Of a DNA stretch of 64,000 nucleotides, positions 1-11,479 are shown one piece after another. A model generated the notes under the pieces. That model was not told where the DNA came from. It saw only the letters and a list, made by a program, of their open reading frames with translations, and did no database searches. Numbering within the stretch: position 1 is the first letter of the stretch; every line of letters begins with the position of its first letter. The DNA comes from Loxodes magnus (Eukaryota; Ciliophora; Karyorelictea; Loxodida; Loxodidae). The position numbers and the translations under genes were made by a program. The DNA is taken from contig CAMPDV010000061.1 of NCBI GenBank assembly GCA_946699065.1, forward strand, positions 62,001-126,000, in the 5' to 3' direction.

Positions 1-1
1 A

Positions 2-727
2 TGAGCATGGAGTAGCATATCAAAGTGTCTGAACCTCAAGGAAGAGGTCAAGAGATTGAAGAAGGACAATGATATACTGATGGCAAAGCTAGACCTAGCA
101 GAAGGAATTGAATCAAGACTTATGCCCTAGGAAAGAGATCTTAACGCCTTTTGGAATATCCCACAAAGTCAGACTAACGAATCATAAAATTTGCTTTAGA
201 AAAAGACTGAACTGGATAGCAGACTTGAAAAAGAAGAAGAGAAATTGTAAAATTTTAAGAAAGAGTAAAGCGAAACTGGAGCTATACAAATGGAAATCGA
301 AGTCTAGAAAGAGCAAACAAATCAAGGAAAATAATTCAAAATAAAAAAGAAAAAATCGCTGTGGAAGCGTATGACATTTTTATCGGAACTATTAGAAATT
401 CTAATAGAAATAAAGAAACTATTTTATAAAAGAACAATAAAAGAAGAAAAAAGAAGAAGCAAGAATGAAAAGAATGTATTGCAACCCAGATGGTTCAATA
501 TACAAGATTAAGATGGAACCATATCAAGTAAAAGGAAGGAAAACCTGGAGAAACCCGAGTTCCCAATCTCGCTAAAATTGGACGTCCCAAACATTTATAT
601 TTAACAGCAGGGAGCATGAACTGCTGTATTCCTGACGGGGCTGGAAATCCCTAAAACGGAAAACTTAAAATTAATATTATTATTATTATAAAATATATGC
701 TTCGTAATTACTTCAATTATTATATGA
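2..727 (+). CDS. coiled-coil protein, 5' partial (retroelement ORF1-like)
   Basis: Open in frame 2 from the window edge to a TGA at 725-727 when TAA/TAG are Gln. The translation is Lys/Glu rich with heptad-like stretches (LKEEVKRLKKDND near the start, then ELLEILIEIKKLF), so a coiled coil is likely. Codons are richer in G+C than the surroundings, which supports real coding. TGA at 2-4 and near 615 would be Trp. No catalytic motif is visible. Other elements in the window also pair a coiled-coil ORF with a zinc-knuckle ORF, and one starts about 100 bp downstream here, so this may be a retroelement structural protein. The family is not recognised, and the N-terminus lies outside the window. Confidence 0.5.
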
Positions 728-822
728 TATTACTATCAAATGGCTTCTAGGAAATAACTGATCTATGAACAAAACATTTAAACAGGAAAATTCTTTAAAA
801 ATAAATAAGCGAAATAATTAAA

Positions 823-1374
823 ATGAGTGAAAGTGAGAAATATGATTGATATGACGAACATTAACCACTTGGAAATCCAGAATTGACACAAACTCAAATA
901 GAAATATTATCTAAGTCATTAAAAAAGTTTATGTTTAAAAATAGATACCTCAGGAATAAAGTAGAAAAATTAGAAAAACTAATAATGTTTTTACTTGAGA
1001 AACAATATTAATAATCATAAGAAATAGAAAACAAACTGGAACAAAGAATTCTTTAAATTTAATAATAAATTCAGGTAACGCCATTTTCGTTTTAACAGAA
1101 TTAATCAGATCCTATAGAAATAGAAAATGAAGTCTCAAATTAAAATAAACAGTAAACGTTTATTTAAAATAAGTAGTAAATTTAAATTAAATAAGTGCTA
1201 CAGGAATAATAGTTTAAAAGAAGAATAAAATGCCACGTGTGCAATAAATAACATCAATGAAAATACTGCTACTAACTAAGCGAAATTTAAAGAAAGAATA
1301 AATAAGATATTTTAAAAAAAATAATTAAGATATATCCAACAAAAAGCGGAAAATTTATAGAAAAAAATTCTTGA
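823..1374 (+). CDS. Gag-like coiled-coil protein with zinc knuckle
   Basis: About 183 residues if it stops at the TGA at 1372-1374; the frame stays open past that codon if TGA is read as Trp. The N-terminal half is Gln/Lys/Glu rich and coiled-coil-like (KSLKKFMFKNRYLRNKVEKL), followed by a basic stretch and a CCHC-like knuckle, CHVCNKQHQWKYC (Cys-x2-Cys-x3-His-x4-Cys, its Trp encoded by TGA). The segment after the knuckle (KNKQDILKKIIKIYPTKSGK) matches the equivalent part of the ORF at 62.6-63.5 kb (INKQQILDQLFRIWPTRTG), so the two are paralogues. Nucleic-acid binding by a retroelement structural protein is the likely role. A hairpin and a terminal-repeat sequence lie downstream. The first codons (MSESEKYDWYDEH) follow an A-rich leader. 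Confidence 0.6.
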
Positions 1375-1446
1375 ACTCAAATCTTAATCCTTGGATAAAT
1401 AATTAGGAACACTACGTTCAAGATCAAAATTATTCAGAATATTAAA

Positions 1447-1480
1447 GGATGGTGCACTAATGAAGTGCTACACCGCCTAG
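1447..1480 (+). ncRNA. conserved RNA hairpin downstream of Gag-like ORF
   Basis: Stem GCACT/AGTGC closes an AATGA loop (1454-1468). A TAC bulge and outer pairs follow, inside a stretch beginning GGATGG. The same element lies downstream of the Gag-like zinc-knuckle region at 62702-62729 (minus) as GGACT-AATGT-AGTCC-TAC, with compensatory changes at two base pairs. It is probably a cis-acting structure of the retroelement RNA. Confidence 0.55.
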
Positions 1481-1863
1481 CTAAGCCTAGTAGAAATTCA
1501 AGACAAACTAATAGAGACAAGCTGATAGAATAGGTCAGATGGCTGACTACTAAGGCTTTAGCAAAGCATTTTAACTTTAACTTTATATAGTTGATTTTAA
1601 ATAGGGAGAAGAAATCCTTCTACTGTGATTAATAGAAATTCTGGTACCAGGAAGTACTCCGTGTGAAGACCTGAGCAAGAATCTTGGCAGGAGCCAAGAA
1701 TGTCAAGACCGATGCACCAAGTAAAGATATGTTGAACGATACCTGATATTAAGGCTTTTAGGGAAGCACTCCAATACTGGTGCTATAGGAGAAAAGAAAT
1801 TCCAAGGGTGTTAGCACAGGGAAGAATGTATGTAATACGTTTTTAACTTTAAAAACTTTAATT

Positions 1864-1930
1864 AAAGAGCTGCAATCTATCGTCATGTTACGCGCTCTAT
1901 AATCTTATTTTATTTTATTTTTATTATTTA
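1864..1930 (+). repeat. retroelement 3'-terminal hairpin and tail (diverged copy)
   Basis: Starts AAAGAGCTGC and ends TTACGCGCTCTATAATC, followed by an ATTTT/TTTA-rich tail. The outer stem AGAGC/GCTCT is kept, while the inner stem and loop have diverged from the copies at 9.4, 43.3, 47.4 and 60.4 kb. It marks the 3' end of an element that probably includes the Gag-like ORF upstream. The 1480-1860 stretch between them is relatively GC-rich and holds another perfect hairpin, TCTTGGC-AGGA-GCCAAGA. Confidence 0.6.
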
Positions 1931-2413
1931 AAAAACGAGTTTTTTTTTAATGAATATTTTACTTTTTAACCTTTAAAAAGAGGTATAAAATCACCTTTAA
2001 AAAATATGTTTAAGATTAAAAATAAAACAGAATTATTATATAAATATTAAATAAGTATAAAATAAAAAAAGCAAAACTATTTTAATAAATAAAAAGAAAA
2101 TTATTATCATGAATAAAGAAATAATAAGTAAAGATACTCTGAGAAAAAAATTAAAAATAAGGAAATAAATTTTAATAAACTTACAAAATATTAAATTTAT
2201 AAATTATAAACTAAATTCATATTTTTAATTTTAATCTTTTAAGATAAAAATTATTTTAATTGATAAATTAAATTTACTAACTTTAAGATAAAATAGTTAT
2301 TTACTAGAATTTAAAAAAGGTAAAATAAAAACATCTTAAAAAAAATTTAATTAATTCTAAATAATATAAATCTAGCCTTTTTAACTATCTTTATAACTTA
2401 TTACATTTATTTT
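1931..2413. other. AT-rich spacer, no gene seen
   Basis: Nearly pure A/T sequence with no conserved reading frame, RNA or repeat that I can recognise on either strand. Confidence 0.6.
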
Positions 2414-2950
2414 TTTAAATGGATCCTCGGCTCTAATCAGCTGAGTAGGTCATTCGGTGCAATCATGTCGGTATTGCAAGTACTCTTTCAACACATGTCA
2501 CCAAAAAAAAGGAAAGACATGCATATTGCGTGATAAGCCTTACTTGTTTGAGGGTTTTCCATATCGGTACGAAAATCTGACTATTAATACTGATGTCCAG
2601 GTCTCAGAGTTATCCTGATCCTCATGTCACTAATCTGATCAGGAATTAGAAAATATCAAGGATATGGCTGAGACAATTATAAATTTTATACAGGAGAATT
2701 TATTTCAACTGCTACATTTAGAGCAAGTTTGGAATGTCCATTTATCCATTCCAACTCTAACCTTCGGAAAGAATTACAAGAATTAGAGATTGAAGTAAAT
2801 CAATTTTGATTTTAAAGACGGATTGAAGAAGATGTTCAAAATGACCAGGCGAATCAAAAAAATGTTCAAAACTACTACTGATAATAAATTTAGGCTTCTT
2901 CATTAATCGAGGTAATTCAAATAATAGTGGTACAACGCTAGTTTAGTTAT
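2414..2950 (+). repeat. dispersed Cys-rich repeat, copy 1
   Basis: Shares long gap-free similarity with 54828-55345 and weaker similarity with 9600-9850 (minus) and 11288-11470. All start with AAATGGA or close to it. One frame is open throughout and encodes a Cys-rich block: QSCRYCKYSFNTC, then DKPYLFEGFPYRYE, versus QSCLHCKYSCNRC and DKPYFFEGSLYQYE in the 54.8-kb copy. The rest is Lys rich and ends near ACAACGC before an AT tail. It could be the 3' part of a retroelement protein with a metal-binding module. Frames are conserved only partly, so a non-coding SINE-like repeat remains possible. Confidence 0.55.
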
Positions 2951-3735
2951 TTATTAAAAAATTTAGCTTTTATTTTAACTTCTTAATTCTTATTTTTCTT
3001 ACACTTATATTACTATTAATTCTAATAGTTTAAAGTTTCATTTATTTTAGTCTATTTTGTTCTAAAAATATTACATTACAATTTATAAATAAAATAATTA
3101 TAAAATCCAAATAAATTATATTTTAGTCACATTTTTATAAATATTTCAGAAAGTTTGTTTCTTTAATAAACAAAAAAATGTATAATTTCTTTTTAAATGA
3201 AAAAATACTTAAATGTTCAATTTTAAATTTCTTAAAAAGATAAATGCTATCATATTTTACAGTTCTAAGCATTTATTAAAATTAATATGATAAGCTTTTT
3301 ATTATTAATATAATAATAATAAATCAAAATACTTTTATTTTTAAGATTTAAAACTAAAGAAATATCAAATCAACTTTTAATACTTTTCTTTACTTAAACT
3401 TAATTTAAATGTATTAAAAATTTCTAACAGAATAAGATAATAGTTAGTATAATGTAATAATAAAACGCTAGAATTCAATTTTATATAATTAAGATTTCAT
3501 TTAAATAAAGCTTAAAGTTACAAAATAAAAGATTTATGGTAGAAGAATTTTATGTTTTATCTATATTTATGCATATCGTATCTGTTAAAATGTTCTTTAT
3601 TCTTAATTTTAAATTTTTCTTTTAAAGTTATATTATAATTAAATACTAGTGATGTTTATTTTATTTCAGTCTAGTTTAGATTAATAATGTTTATAATAGT
3701 AAGATTTTCAACTTTTTTTAACTTTTATATTTGTT
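2951..3735. other. AT-rich spacer upstream of kelch gene
   Basis: No conserved frame or RNA signal recognised. The last 100 bp presumably hold the promoter of the kelch gene starting at 3740. Confidence 0.5.
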
Positions 3736-3739
3736 AAAA

Positions 3740-4906
3740 ATGAATAAAGAAATGGATAAAAATTAGAAACAGCAAAATAGAGTTAAAATTCTTTTTCTCA
3801 GAAAATATCTCAGAGGAAACTTCTAGATCTCAGTTTACAGTTTCAGAAAATTAGGATTAGGAAATATAAAGTATGAAATATGTCTAAATTTAGCTTATAA
3901 TGATATCAGAATTTATAAAACTTTTCATCATTCTTCTTGTATAATGTATGGATATGATATTTGCTAATAAAAAATACTTAAATCTGAAGTATAAATAAAT
4001 GCTATTTAATCTAATTACTCAAGAGTACAGCAGATTTACGAGAACACTATTATTATTTCTGGAGGTAATTATTCAAAAAGACTGACTTTTATAAGTCCTC
4101 AAGAAATTAAAGAGAGTAGTTTGATATATAATAGAGCGATGCATGGTGTAGCATTTAATAGAGATTTAATGTTCTTTCTTAGTGGATTTTATTCAAATTC
4201 TTGCGAAGTTTATAGTTAAAAGAAAAAATATAAAACCACTACAATCTAAGATATAGTTCAATCACCTGGTAGTTTATATGGAATTGGAGCCAATATTAAG
4301 CTTCCCTATGTCTATGTATTTGGAGGATTTCTTTCAAACGGTAGTTATTTAGATAATATTAAAAGATATCATATAAAAAGCAATTAATGAGAAAATCTAT
4401 ATGAAATATTACCTCAAAGTTTAGCAACAATGACTTCAGATTTAAAAAGTAAAGACTCTATATTAATTTATAATAATTGAACTCAAAACTTAGAAACCTT
4501 AATTTTTGATACTTAAACTGAAAAATTCTATAATCATGGAAATAATTTTGAAGGAAACAACAGTTGTCTGATAGCAAATCCTATATACAACAGTAATTTC
4601 GTATATCAATTTAATCATAGATGCGATCTTTTTACATATGAAATCAGTAAAGGAATTTGGATTAAATATTCTTTATAATCAAACTTAGAAAAAGACTAAG
4701 ATTTCACTTAAGACTTTAGTTTATATTAAATTAATTAATGTTTAAGCATTCAAATTTTTAATCATAATTCAGAATAATTAAAAAGGCATAAAATATTATT
4801 AACTTAAAAAAATCTTAAAGATATTAAATTAATTATATTCTTATTTAATCTTTTTAAATATTCATTAAATTTAATTTACATAGTTTCTGTTTAATTTTGT
4901 AAATGA
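3740..4906 (+). CDS. kelch-repeat protein
   Basis: About 388 residues from ATG 3740 to the TGA at 4904-4906. Kelch-type beta-propeller blades are visible: IIISGGNYSKR, then VYVFGGFLSNGSYLDNIKRY followed by SNQWENLYEILP, then later partial blades. The Trp in NQWENL is encoded by TGA at 4388-4390, exactly the conserved kelch Trp. A second in-frame TGA (4478-4480) gives YNNWTQN. Many TAA/TAG codons act as Gln. Kelch propellers usually mediate protein-protein contacts. No RING or BTB domain precedes it here, unlike the kelch gene at 29.8-31.3 kb. The last 60 or so codons are low-complexity, so the real end may be earlier. Confidence 0.8.
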
Positions 4907-5089
4907 GAAAATTTTATAAGGAAGTTACATTATAATAATAAAAAGCAATATTAAATTAAATCAAAATAAACATTTTTTATTTATTTTATAAGTTTTATCT
5001 TAAAGTTTCTATTTATATTGATTATTCTTAACTTTGAAAATATGTTAACAAAAGATAAATATTTTTTATTTTACCTTAATGAATCCTAA

Positions 5090-5710
5090 TATGAAAGTTA
5101 AAGAGGGAATAACTAACAACTTTTAAAGAGGAATTTCTTTTTTTATTAGGATTTTCGTTGGAATGTAATAAACTGTTATTATTCCATTTTATTTAAGATT
5201 GATTCTATTTTTTTCACTCTTTTTCTTGGCTTTGGCTTCCCTCTCTTGCTTCATAAAATCTTTTTCACTTCGTTATTGCATTATTCATAGATCTCGATCT
5301 AGCACTTCCATCTTAGCTTCGTACTACTCCTAGGAATTATTACAAGGATTATGCAAATTTAACTCCGTAACGTGAAAGTCGATTTCATATTAGAGTTATT
5401 TCAACTGTTTTTCCAGTTCTATGACAGTTTTAATAAGTTGAAAAATTATTTTCGAAGTTTGCTTCTAATTTATTCAAAGGAATTGTTCTTTGGTTAGACC
5501 ACTCCAGTCATCATTTGTCGTTTTACACTAGTCCCTTATTCTGTTATTTTTTACTTTTTTGAAGGTATTTCTGTTTAGGTAGTAAATATATGTTAGGGCT
5601 TACAGCTTATCTTGAAGGAGTGGATGTAAGAAATGGATTGCTATTATCCTTTCTAGTTTTATTTTTCTCTTTTGATAGCATAAATTTTTGGCAAATCTTC
5701 TTTTATTTAT
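5090..5710 (-). pseudogene. coiled-coil retroelement ORF (paralogue of 45.3 and 10.1 kb ORFs)
   Basis: A minus-strand frame is open throughout, without a clear ATG. It contains IHFLHPLLQDKLQALTYIYY, DDWSGLTKEQFLW and the coiled coil LIKTVIELEKQLKQLQYEI, then a Lys/Glu-rich tail (KQEREAKAKKKSEKN). The block LIKTVIELEKQLK recurs as LIRTVIELEKDLK at 45.3-45.6 kb and as LIKTVHNLKEEIK at 10.0 kb, which defines a dispersed protein family. The 45.3-kb copy also matches the upstream part (INHFLYLLHQENHALTSLNY). Its repetition and position next to retroelement ends suggest a mobile-element structural protein, probably 5' truncated here. Confidence 0.5.
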
Positions 5711-5999
5711 TTTTTTGTATAATTATATTTATGTAAAATAAAAAAATTAAATAAAAGAAGCTAAATTTACCTTTTAATAAATTATTTTAAACTTAAATAT
5801 TTAAAATATTTTCTACATTTTATTTAAATTTAAAAATAATAGTCTCAATTTATCAAATTTTTTGTAATTTAGAGCAAGAAAAATAAAATTACCACTAAAT
5901 ATAATATATCTAATTATACCAATTTAGAAAGAGTAAATAGATCTCAAAAAATATCCATATTTAATTACTTAAATTTCAATAAAAAATAAAATTGTGATT

Positions 6000-8222
6000 T
6001 CATTCTTTATGTAATTCCTCCTTTTGCTCTACTTCAACATACTAGAGAATTTTTTTGTCTATCAAGTTAAATAATTTCAAATCAATTGGATCAATTATTT
6101 CATTATTAAGAACTTAGCTACAAAATTCTAATACCTTGTCCAACTCTTTATCTACTGGAATACTTTCTAACTAAGTATCTTTTCTATATTTTAAAGAAGG
6201 AGCTAAAGCAAATTCTAAATTACTTTATGATTCTGATTCATTTTCTTTAATTTTAGGTTTAGAAATATAATTGAAAACTGTTAACTAATCTTCACTAAAA
6301 ATAATAGTTTTTAACTTTTCAAGTTCTATAATTTTTTTAATTAGAAAGTTAGCTTCTAAATAATCATGAACGGTTTCATCAGCTTTTTCTAAAATTTAGA
6401 ATTTCATGTAATTAATACTTTAGTTCTAAACTTATTTTTTCTACTTTTTAAATATCTTTAAAAATTTAAAGTAATAATACTTGAGAAAGCCAATCTTTAA
6501 ATGATCTTCATTTTTTATTTTAGTATTCAAGTATTAACTTTTTTATTCTTTTGACATTCTTAGACTTATTTTACTTTTAGCTTTTTATTCAACTTAGATA
6601 TTTTCATTATTTATTGATTCTTTTGGATTTCGTTTATTTTCTTAAATAATTTTATTTATTTTTTATTTCAAAATCCTTTAAATGTTATCTTATTTTCATA
6701 AAGAAAGTACCTTCGTTAATTGAAATTAAGTATTCTGACTCTTTCCTTTTTCTTAGGAACTTTTAGAAAATTCTTATTTTATTTAAGAAGTTTCCTAATC
6801 ATTTTCTTAAATACAAACTGGAGATTTCATAGTTAGATTTTTTAAAGATTCCATTTATATAATTTTATTCTCAATTATTTTTTGCTATTATTTTTTTATC
6901 TATTCACAAATATCAATTTCTTAGTTTTACTTTATATTTTCATCTTCTTATAGGATATTATTTACGTGTTGCTAATTTAGTGGAATTATAGAAGATTTTT
7001 TATTTTTTTTTGTTTTTTTTCCTTTATTTTATTCTTTTAAATTTTCTTAAAACGAATTTTCTAATTACGTTATATTAAATTTAAGCTCCTTTTCGTTAGT
7101 AGTATTTAAATATTTCTTTTTATTAATATTTGCTTTTTTCTCAAAGAAATTAGATTATTTATTTAAATTTTCTTATAAATCTTCAACATCAAAAATATCA
7201 TTTACTAATTTATATACCAGAGAATATTTAGAGTATATTTATACTAGAATTCAGCATACTATTATTATAATATTCAGTACTCCACCTATTTGAGATATCA
7301 CATCTTATATTTTTTTGTACTTTCTTTTGTACTGAAGAGTATTATCAGATGAATAAATGTTGAGCATAAATATATAAGGATTTTACAAATTTTGGTTGGA
7401 AATAGATTCTATCTAATCTTTATCGATTATAACATCTTTTATTGTATTTATATTCTCCATCAAAAATCCGTTATCAGTTTCTATCTCAATAGGTTTGAAA
7501 ATAATATTGGTATATTTGTATGAATATAAATCAAGTGTCCAATAATAAGTATTCAATATGCTTACAACTGGATTTTCGAAATTTTCGATATCAATTGCTT
7601 TGTCAGAAAAGTAAATACTTAAGTATAACTAATTAGAAAATAGCTTCTCTATTTCAGCTAAAGAAGCACATTGTATTTCTGAATCTGATGAATTTTAGCA
7701 TATTTTAACTTTTATGTATATGTTTTTCATTTATGCTTCAGTTCAAAAACCTCCTAAGCCAAAAGCTTTAAGATCAAAACACGTTGCAAGTCAAAATTAT
7801 TGAAGGGGATCATAAAATTTATCTTCAAAACCTTTGAAATAACTTTCATTACAATTTTTTGTTGGAATTGGCTGATATATGGTAGTTTGCGATTCTATTT
7901 ATGTATATCCTACTTCGAATGTGAAATAAGAAGAAGGAACATGAATATTATGAGTATCATTTGAAAATACGAAAGAAAAGGTATAATTATTTATACCAAT
8001 ATATTGTCAAGGTCGATACTTGTATTTAATAGTTTAAGTTAAAGTATTTGGATTCGTTTTTCACATCATATCTTGTCCCATATTTATAAAAGCAAGGAGA
8101 AAAATTATATATGTGCACATTGATAAGAGGAATCCCAATTATGTGTGGAATCCCTTTGATCCCTTATAAGTTAAGTTTATTAAAGTCGGATAAATATCGA
8201 AATATTTAATGCATGCTTGCAT
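6000..8222 (-). CDS. large two-TM ciliate membrane protein
   Basis: An uninterrupted 740-codon frame from ATG at 8222 to the TGA at 6000-6002. A short N-terminus (FDIYPTLINL) leads into a hydrophobic segment at about residues 29-50 (LSMCTYIIFLLAFINM). A domain of about 330 residues with several Cys follows. A second membrane segment near residue 330, preceded by DVISQIGG, reads IIIIVCWILVQIY. The remaining 380 or so residues are charged, Gln/Lys/Asn rich and probably cytosolic. This layout, with the SQIGG motif before TM2, is familiar from expanded putative transmembrane families of ciliates; the function is unknown. Six internal TGA codons give Trp (MMWKTN, YRPWQY, GGFWTEA, IVCWILV). Both ends and the SQIGG codons share one frame, so it looks intact. 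Confidence 0.8.
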
Positions 8223-8229
8223 TTTAAAA

Positions 8230-9420
8230 TTATTTTATTATTTTTTTAGTTATTTTAATTTTAAAGTCTTACTCTATTAGTTTCTGGTATATTTTGACTA
8301 CTTTATATTTTTATAAACCGTAAAAAACTAATAAAGTAACGATTAAATAAAAATAGCTAAATTTACAAGTTTATTTAATTTATAAAGCTAAAATATATTA
8401 ATTTTTATTTTTTATTTCTCACTTTCTATATATTTTTATTTAAGCACATCCTTAATTTTCATTATAAAAAAAAAAAAAAAATTAATTATTTTGTAAAAAT
8501 ATAATTTAACTAGAAAACCTTTTTTCTTGCAATTTTTAACTTTTTTTAAATATAAATAATTATTTAATCTATATGAGTAAAATATAATTAAAAAAGATAA
8601 TTTTAACATAATATCTTAATTTTATTTAATTTATCTTCTATTTAATTTTTTTAGATTAAACTTTTCTTATAAAATAAATGAGTTTTAAAAAAATAATTTT
8701 TTTCTTTTTTTGAGTAAAAATAAATAATTATTTATTTAAATCCTATAACTAATTTAATCTATAGCATCTTTTATGTGTCTTATAACCATTAATTATAAAT
8801 AAATTTCTTTATATCTCTGAAATTATTTTTTCTTTAAAATTTAAAATATTGAAAGGAAAAATTGACCTTATAATGATCTCAATTTTTAATATGAACAAAA
8901 AATATTTATTTTTATTTTATTTCATTTGATTCTATTTCTCTTTTAATTTGTCTCTTTCTTAGTTTTTTTATTATTATTATTGATAAGCAATTTTGTCCTT
9001 TACAGAGATTTTCACCCCTTTTCGAATCAACGGAGAACATTTTAATGAATTAATATTAAGTTCAGAGCACTAATTTTCAACTGCGGAATCTCTAAATTGC
9101 GATTCCTTGAAATTCTTGATGCTCTCTTCTGTACGTTCTCCTAGATTATTTTATATTTCATTTATCTTTTCATATGATAAGTTTTTTTTCTCTTAATGTT
9201 TGAATTTAATACAAATTCTAACTAGATTTTGGAAGATTGGCCGTAATAGCCTATTTTCTATAAGGCCCTATTTAAATTATAATTACCTATGCTTCTTCCT
9301 TCTTTACCTCTTCATTTCCATTTTAATCACTTCAATTTTCTTAGATGCTTAATTAGCCTAGTTCATTTTCTGGCTTATTTTTTAAGAATATTTTGCAGAT
9401 TTAGAAAATTATAAATAATT
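8230..9420. other. AT-rich spacer with homopolymer runs
   Basis: Contains A- and T-tracts (A15 near 8470) and a moderately mixed stretch at 8940-9400 in which no consistent frame was established. It may hold diverged retroelement remains. Confidence 0.4.
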
Positions 9421-9435
9421 AATAAATAAATAAAA

Positions 9436-9480
9436 ATGATTATAGAGCGCGTAGCACCTCATTGGCGCGCAGCTCTTTCA
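9436..9480 (-). repeat. terminal hairpin of retroelement
   Basis: On the minus strand: outer stem AGAGC/GCTCT, inner stem GCGCC/GGTGC, loop AATGA, TAC bulge, then ATAATC and a (TTTA)n tail. Same architecture as 1864, 43324, 47378 and 60355. Confidence 0.7.
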
Positions 9481-9899
9481 ATATTAATATTTAATATTAA
9501 GAAATGTTCTCATGTTTCTTGCTAAAATTCTAGAGGACCGATGAGTCATGTCAGTTTCTCCAAATGGAGAATCTTCTTATTAAAAATTATTCTAAAATCT
9601 TGAGTCAAATGCTTCACTCTTCTTGAATAAGATCCAAATAATAGATAGTTATTAAGTCGGTAATTAGAAGGCCCGTTAGTCAAACTTTCATACTGCTAGA
9701 GAGAACCCTCGGGGTAAGTTAGGCACGTCTCAATGGAGCTTATCCACCCTTTCTCGTTGTAGCATCTAGTGCGAGATTATTCGCAATGCAGTATAAACTG
9801 CACCAGATTACCTACTAGTTTGGCTGACGCGGCTGACATCCATTTTATATAATATAATAATTGTTGCTTTGTATTTGTAATCATAGCTATAACAGTCAA

Positions 9900-10183
9900 T
9901 TTAGATGCTAAAGAAACTTCCATTAACTTTTCTAGACTCATTAATATGTCTTACCTATTTAAACTGTCTTTCAAAATTATTCGTTATATTTATTTAAATA
10001 TTTAATCTCTTCCTTTAAGTTATGCACAGTTTTTATAAGTTTCTCTATAAGTGTAATTTATTCAATTTCCGCATTGACAAATTTTTCCCGCTTTTCATAA
10101 AATTGCTTTAGAAAATTTAGGAAGTTAGAAATAATTATCTTATTTTTATTTTTAGATTCCAAAGATAAAAGTTTTTGCTCCAT
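9900..10183 (-). CDS. coiled-coil ORF of the 9.4-10.2 kb retroelement
   Basis: Starts MEQKLLSLESKNKNK and continues with a heptad-rich region (EQITLIEKLIKTVHNLKEEI) related to the ORFs at 5.1-5.7 kb and 45.3-45.6 kb. Gln is encoded by TAA several times. The frame remains open past 9900 with TGA as Trp, but the Cys-rich module downstream is in another frame, so the C-terminal limit is uncertain. It is probably the structural or RNA-binding protein of the element. Confidence 0.5.
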
Positions 10184-10199
10184 TTTATATTAATTAATA

Positions 10200-11285
10200 A
10201 CCTGTTACTCAATTACTTAACTAGTTGAATTACAGGCTATTAGCCATTAAGTTTAATTTAGACTGAGTTCGATTTCCCACTTGAGAAAAATTACAATTTG
10301 TATACCAGTTCTTAAGAATATAATGGTCAATAATATTTCTATATCTATCTAGTTGATTTATGCAAAGAAAATTAATTTTTTTCTATAAAGTTAATCTTCT
10401 TTTATTAAGTTATTTAAAAATAATATACTATAACTAAAACTATCATTCTTATATTAAATAAAATACTTGTATAAAATATTAAAATTATAAAGAAAATCTG
10501 AATTTACTAGATTTAAGATGAAAAAAATAAAACTATATGCTAAGCTTTTACTATAATTGCAAGATAATTAATCATATATTAATAGTTTTAAATAAAAATA
10601 GAAATTTAAAATTAATATTTTAATCACTGTGGTTAGTTAAAATAATCGTTAGTTTAACTTTAAGAATATATATCGGATATGAAATTGAAAAGCTAGATTA
10701 AATTTTTTATTTATATCAATTAAAAAAAATTAAAGTTCTAATATATTTTAATAGCTAATTTCTTTTTTTATATTATATAACTTCTTAATGAGTAAAATAA
10801 TTTAACATTTTATTTATAAAAAATAATAAAAATGATTTATTTATAAGAGTAGCTTTAATTATATTTTTTATTCTAATATAAATTAAAATATTAAATTATA
10901 GTGATTTATTTAATAATATCAAATGAAATTCTTGTACTAACTTAAATAAAAAATCTTAAGAGAGGAGAGTGTTATAAATAAAAATATCAATAATATCTAT
11001 TTTTATGTAATTTTTATTAATTTATAAATAATTAAAATTTATTTTATAGAGAGAAATAAATAAAATTTTCCTTTTATTATAAATTAAAAAATTTATTTAT
11101 ATTTTAAAATAAATAAATACTATATTAAAAACCAGTTAAACAAATAAAATTTTAGATTTTTAGACAATATTTATTTCTTTTAAAGTTAATATAAAAAATA
11201 AAATATCATTTTAGTTGATCAATTTTTAGATCTGTATAATTTAATTGATAAATTTTTTTTTTAAAATAATTTATTATAAAAGATA
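10200..11285. other. AT-rich spacer, no gene seen
   Basis: Almost entirely A/T beyond 10330. I could not support a reading frame or RNA. Confidence 0.5.
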
Positions 11286-11287
11286 AA

Positions 11288-11470
11288 AATGAAAGTCGGT
11301 TACAGTTGGGAGAAATTTTAGATACTACTGTAGTGATAATCCATTAGAAGTAATTTCGCACTGGGTTCCAACAGAATAAGGATAAGTAAGCTCGGAAGAG
11401 ACATGCCTAACTTATCTGTGGTTCTAGATAGTGGTAAGAAGGCTTAGATGATGGACCACTTAATTCATTC
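11288..11470 (+). repeat. dispersed Cys-rich repeat, short diverged copy
   Basis: Begins AAAATGAAAGTCGG and carries a GACATGCCTAACTTATC block that aligns with the 9.7-kb minus-strand copy (GACGTGCCTAACTTACC) and with the GATAAGCCTTACTT region of the 2.5 and 54.9 kb copies. In one frame the shared peptide is EETCLTY versus IETCLTY at 9.7 kb. It is an island of normal base composition in an AT desert and is truncated on its 3' side. Confidence 0.5.
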
Positions 11471-11479
11471 AAATTTATC

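Larger units (their letters stand above)
9422..10190 (-). mobile_element. non-LTR-like retroelement with terminal hairpin and (TTTA)n tail
   Basis: On the minus strand this runs from a coiled-coil ORF (ATG at 10183), through a diverged copy of the dispersed Cys-rich repeat (about 9850-9600, frame with VGNLVQFILHC and LTYPEGSLQQYES), to a terminal hairpin GAGCTGCGCGCC-AATGA-GGTGCTACGCGCTC and CTATAATC, and a TTTATTTATTTA tail at 9422-9435. It is the only place where the coiled-coil ORF, the Cys-rich module and the hairpin tail are joined in order, so it is the best guide to the layout of the family. No reverse transcriptase is present, so it is non-autonomous or truncated. Confidence 0.6.

Noticed and set aside
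9535..9580. Hammerhead ribozyme-like CCGATGAGTC motif
   Set aside because: The CUGAUGA core is imperfect, and no following GAAA with stem III was found.
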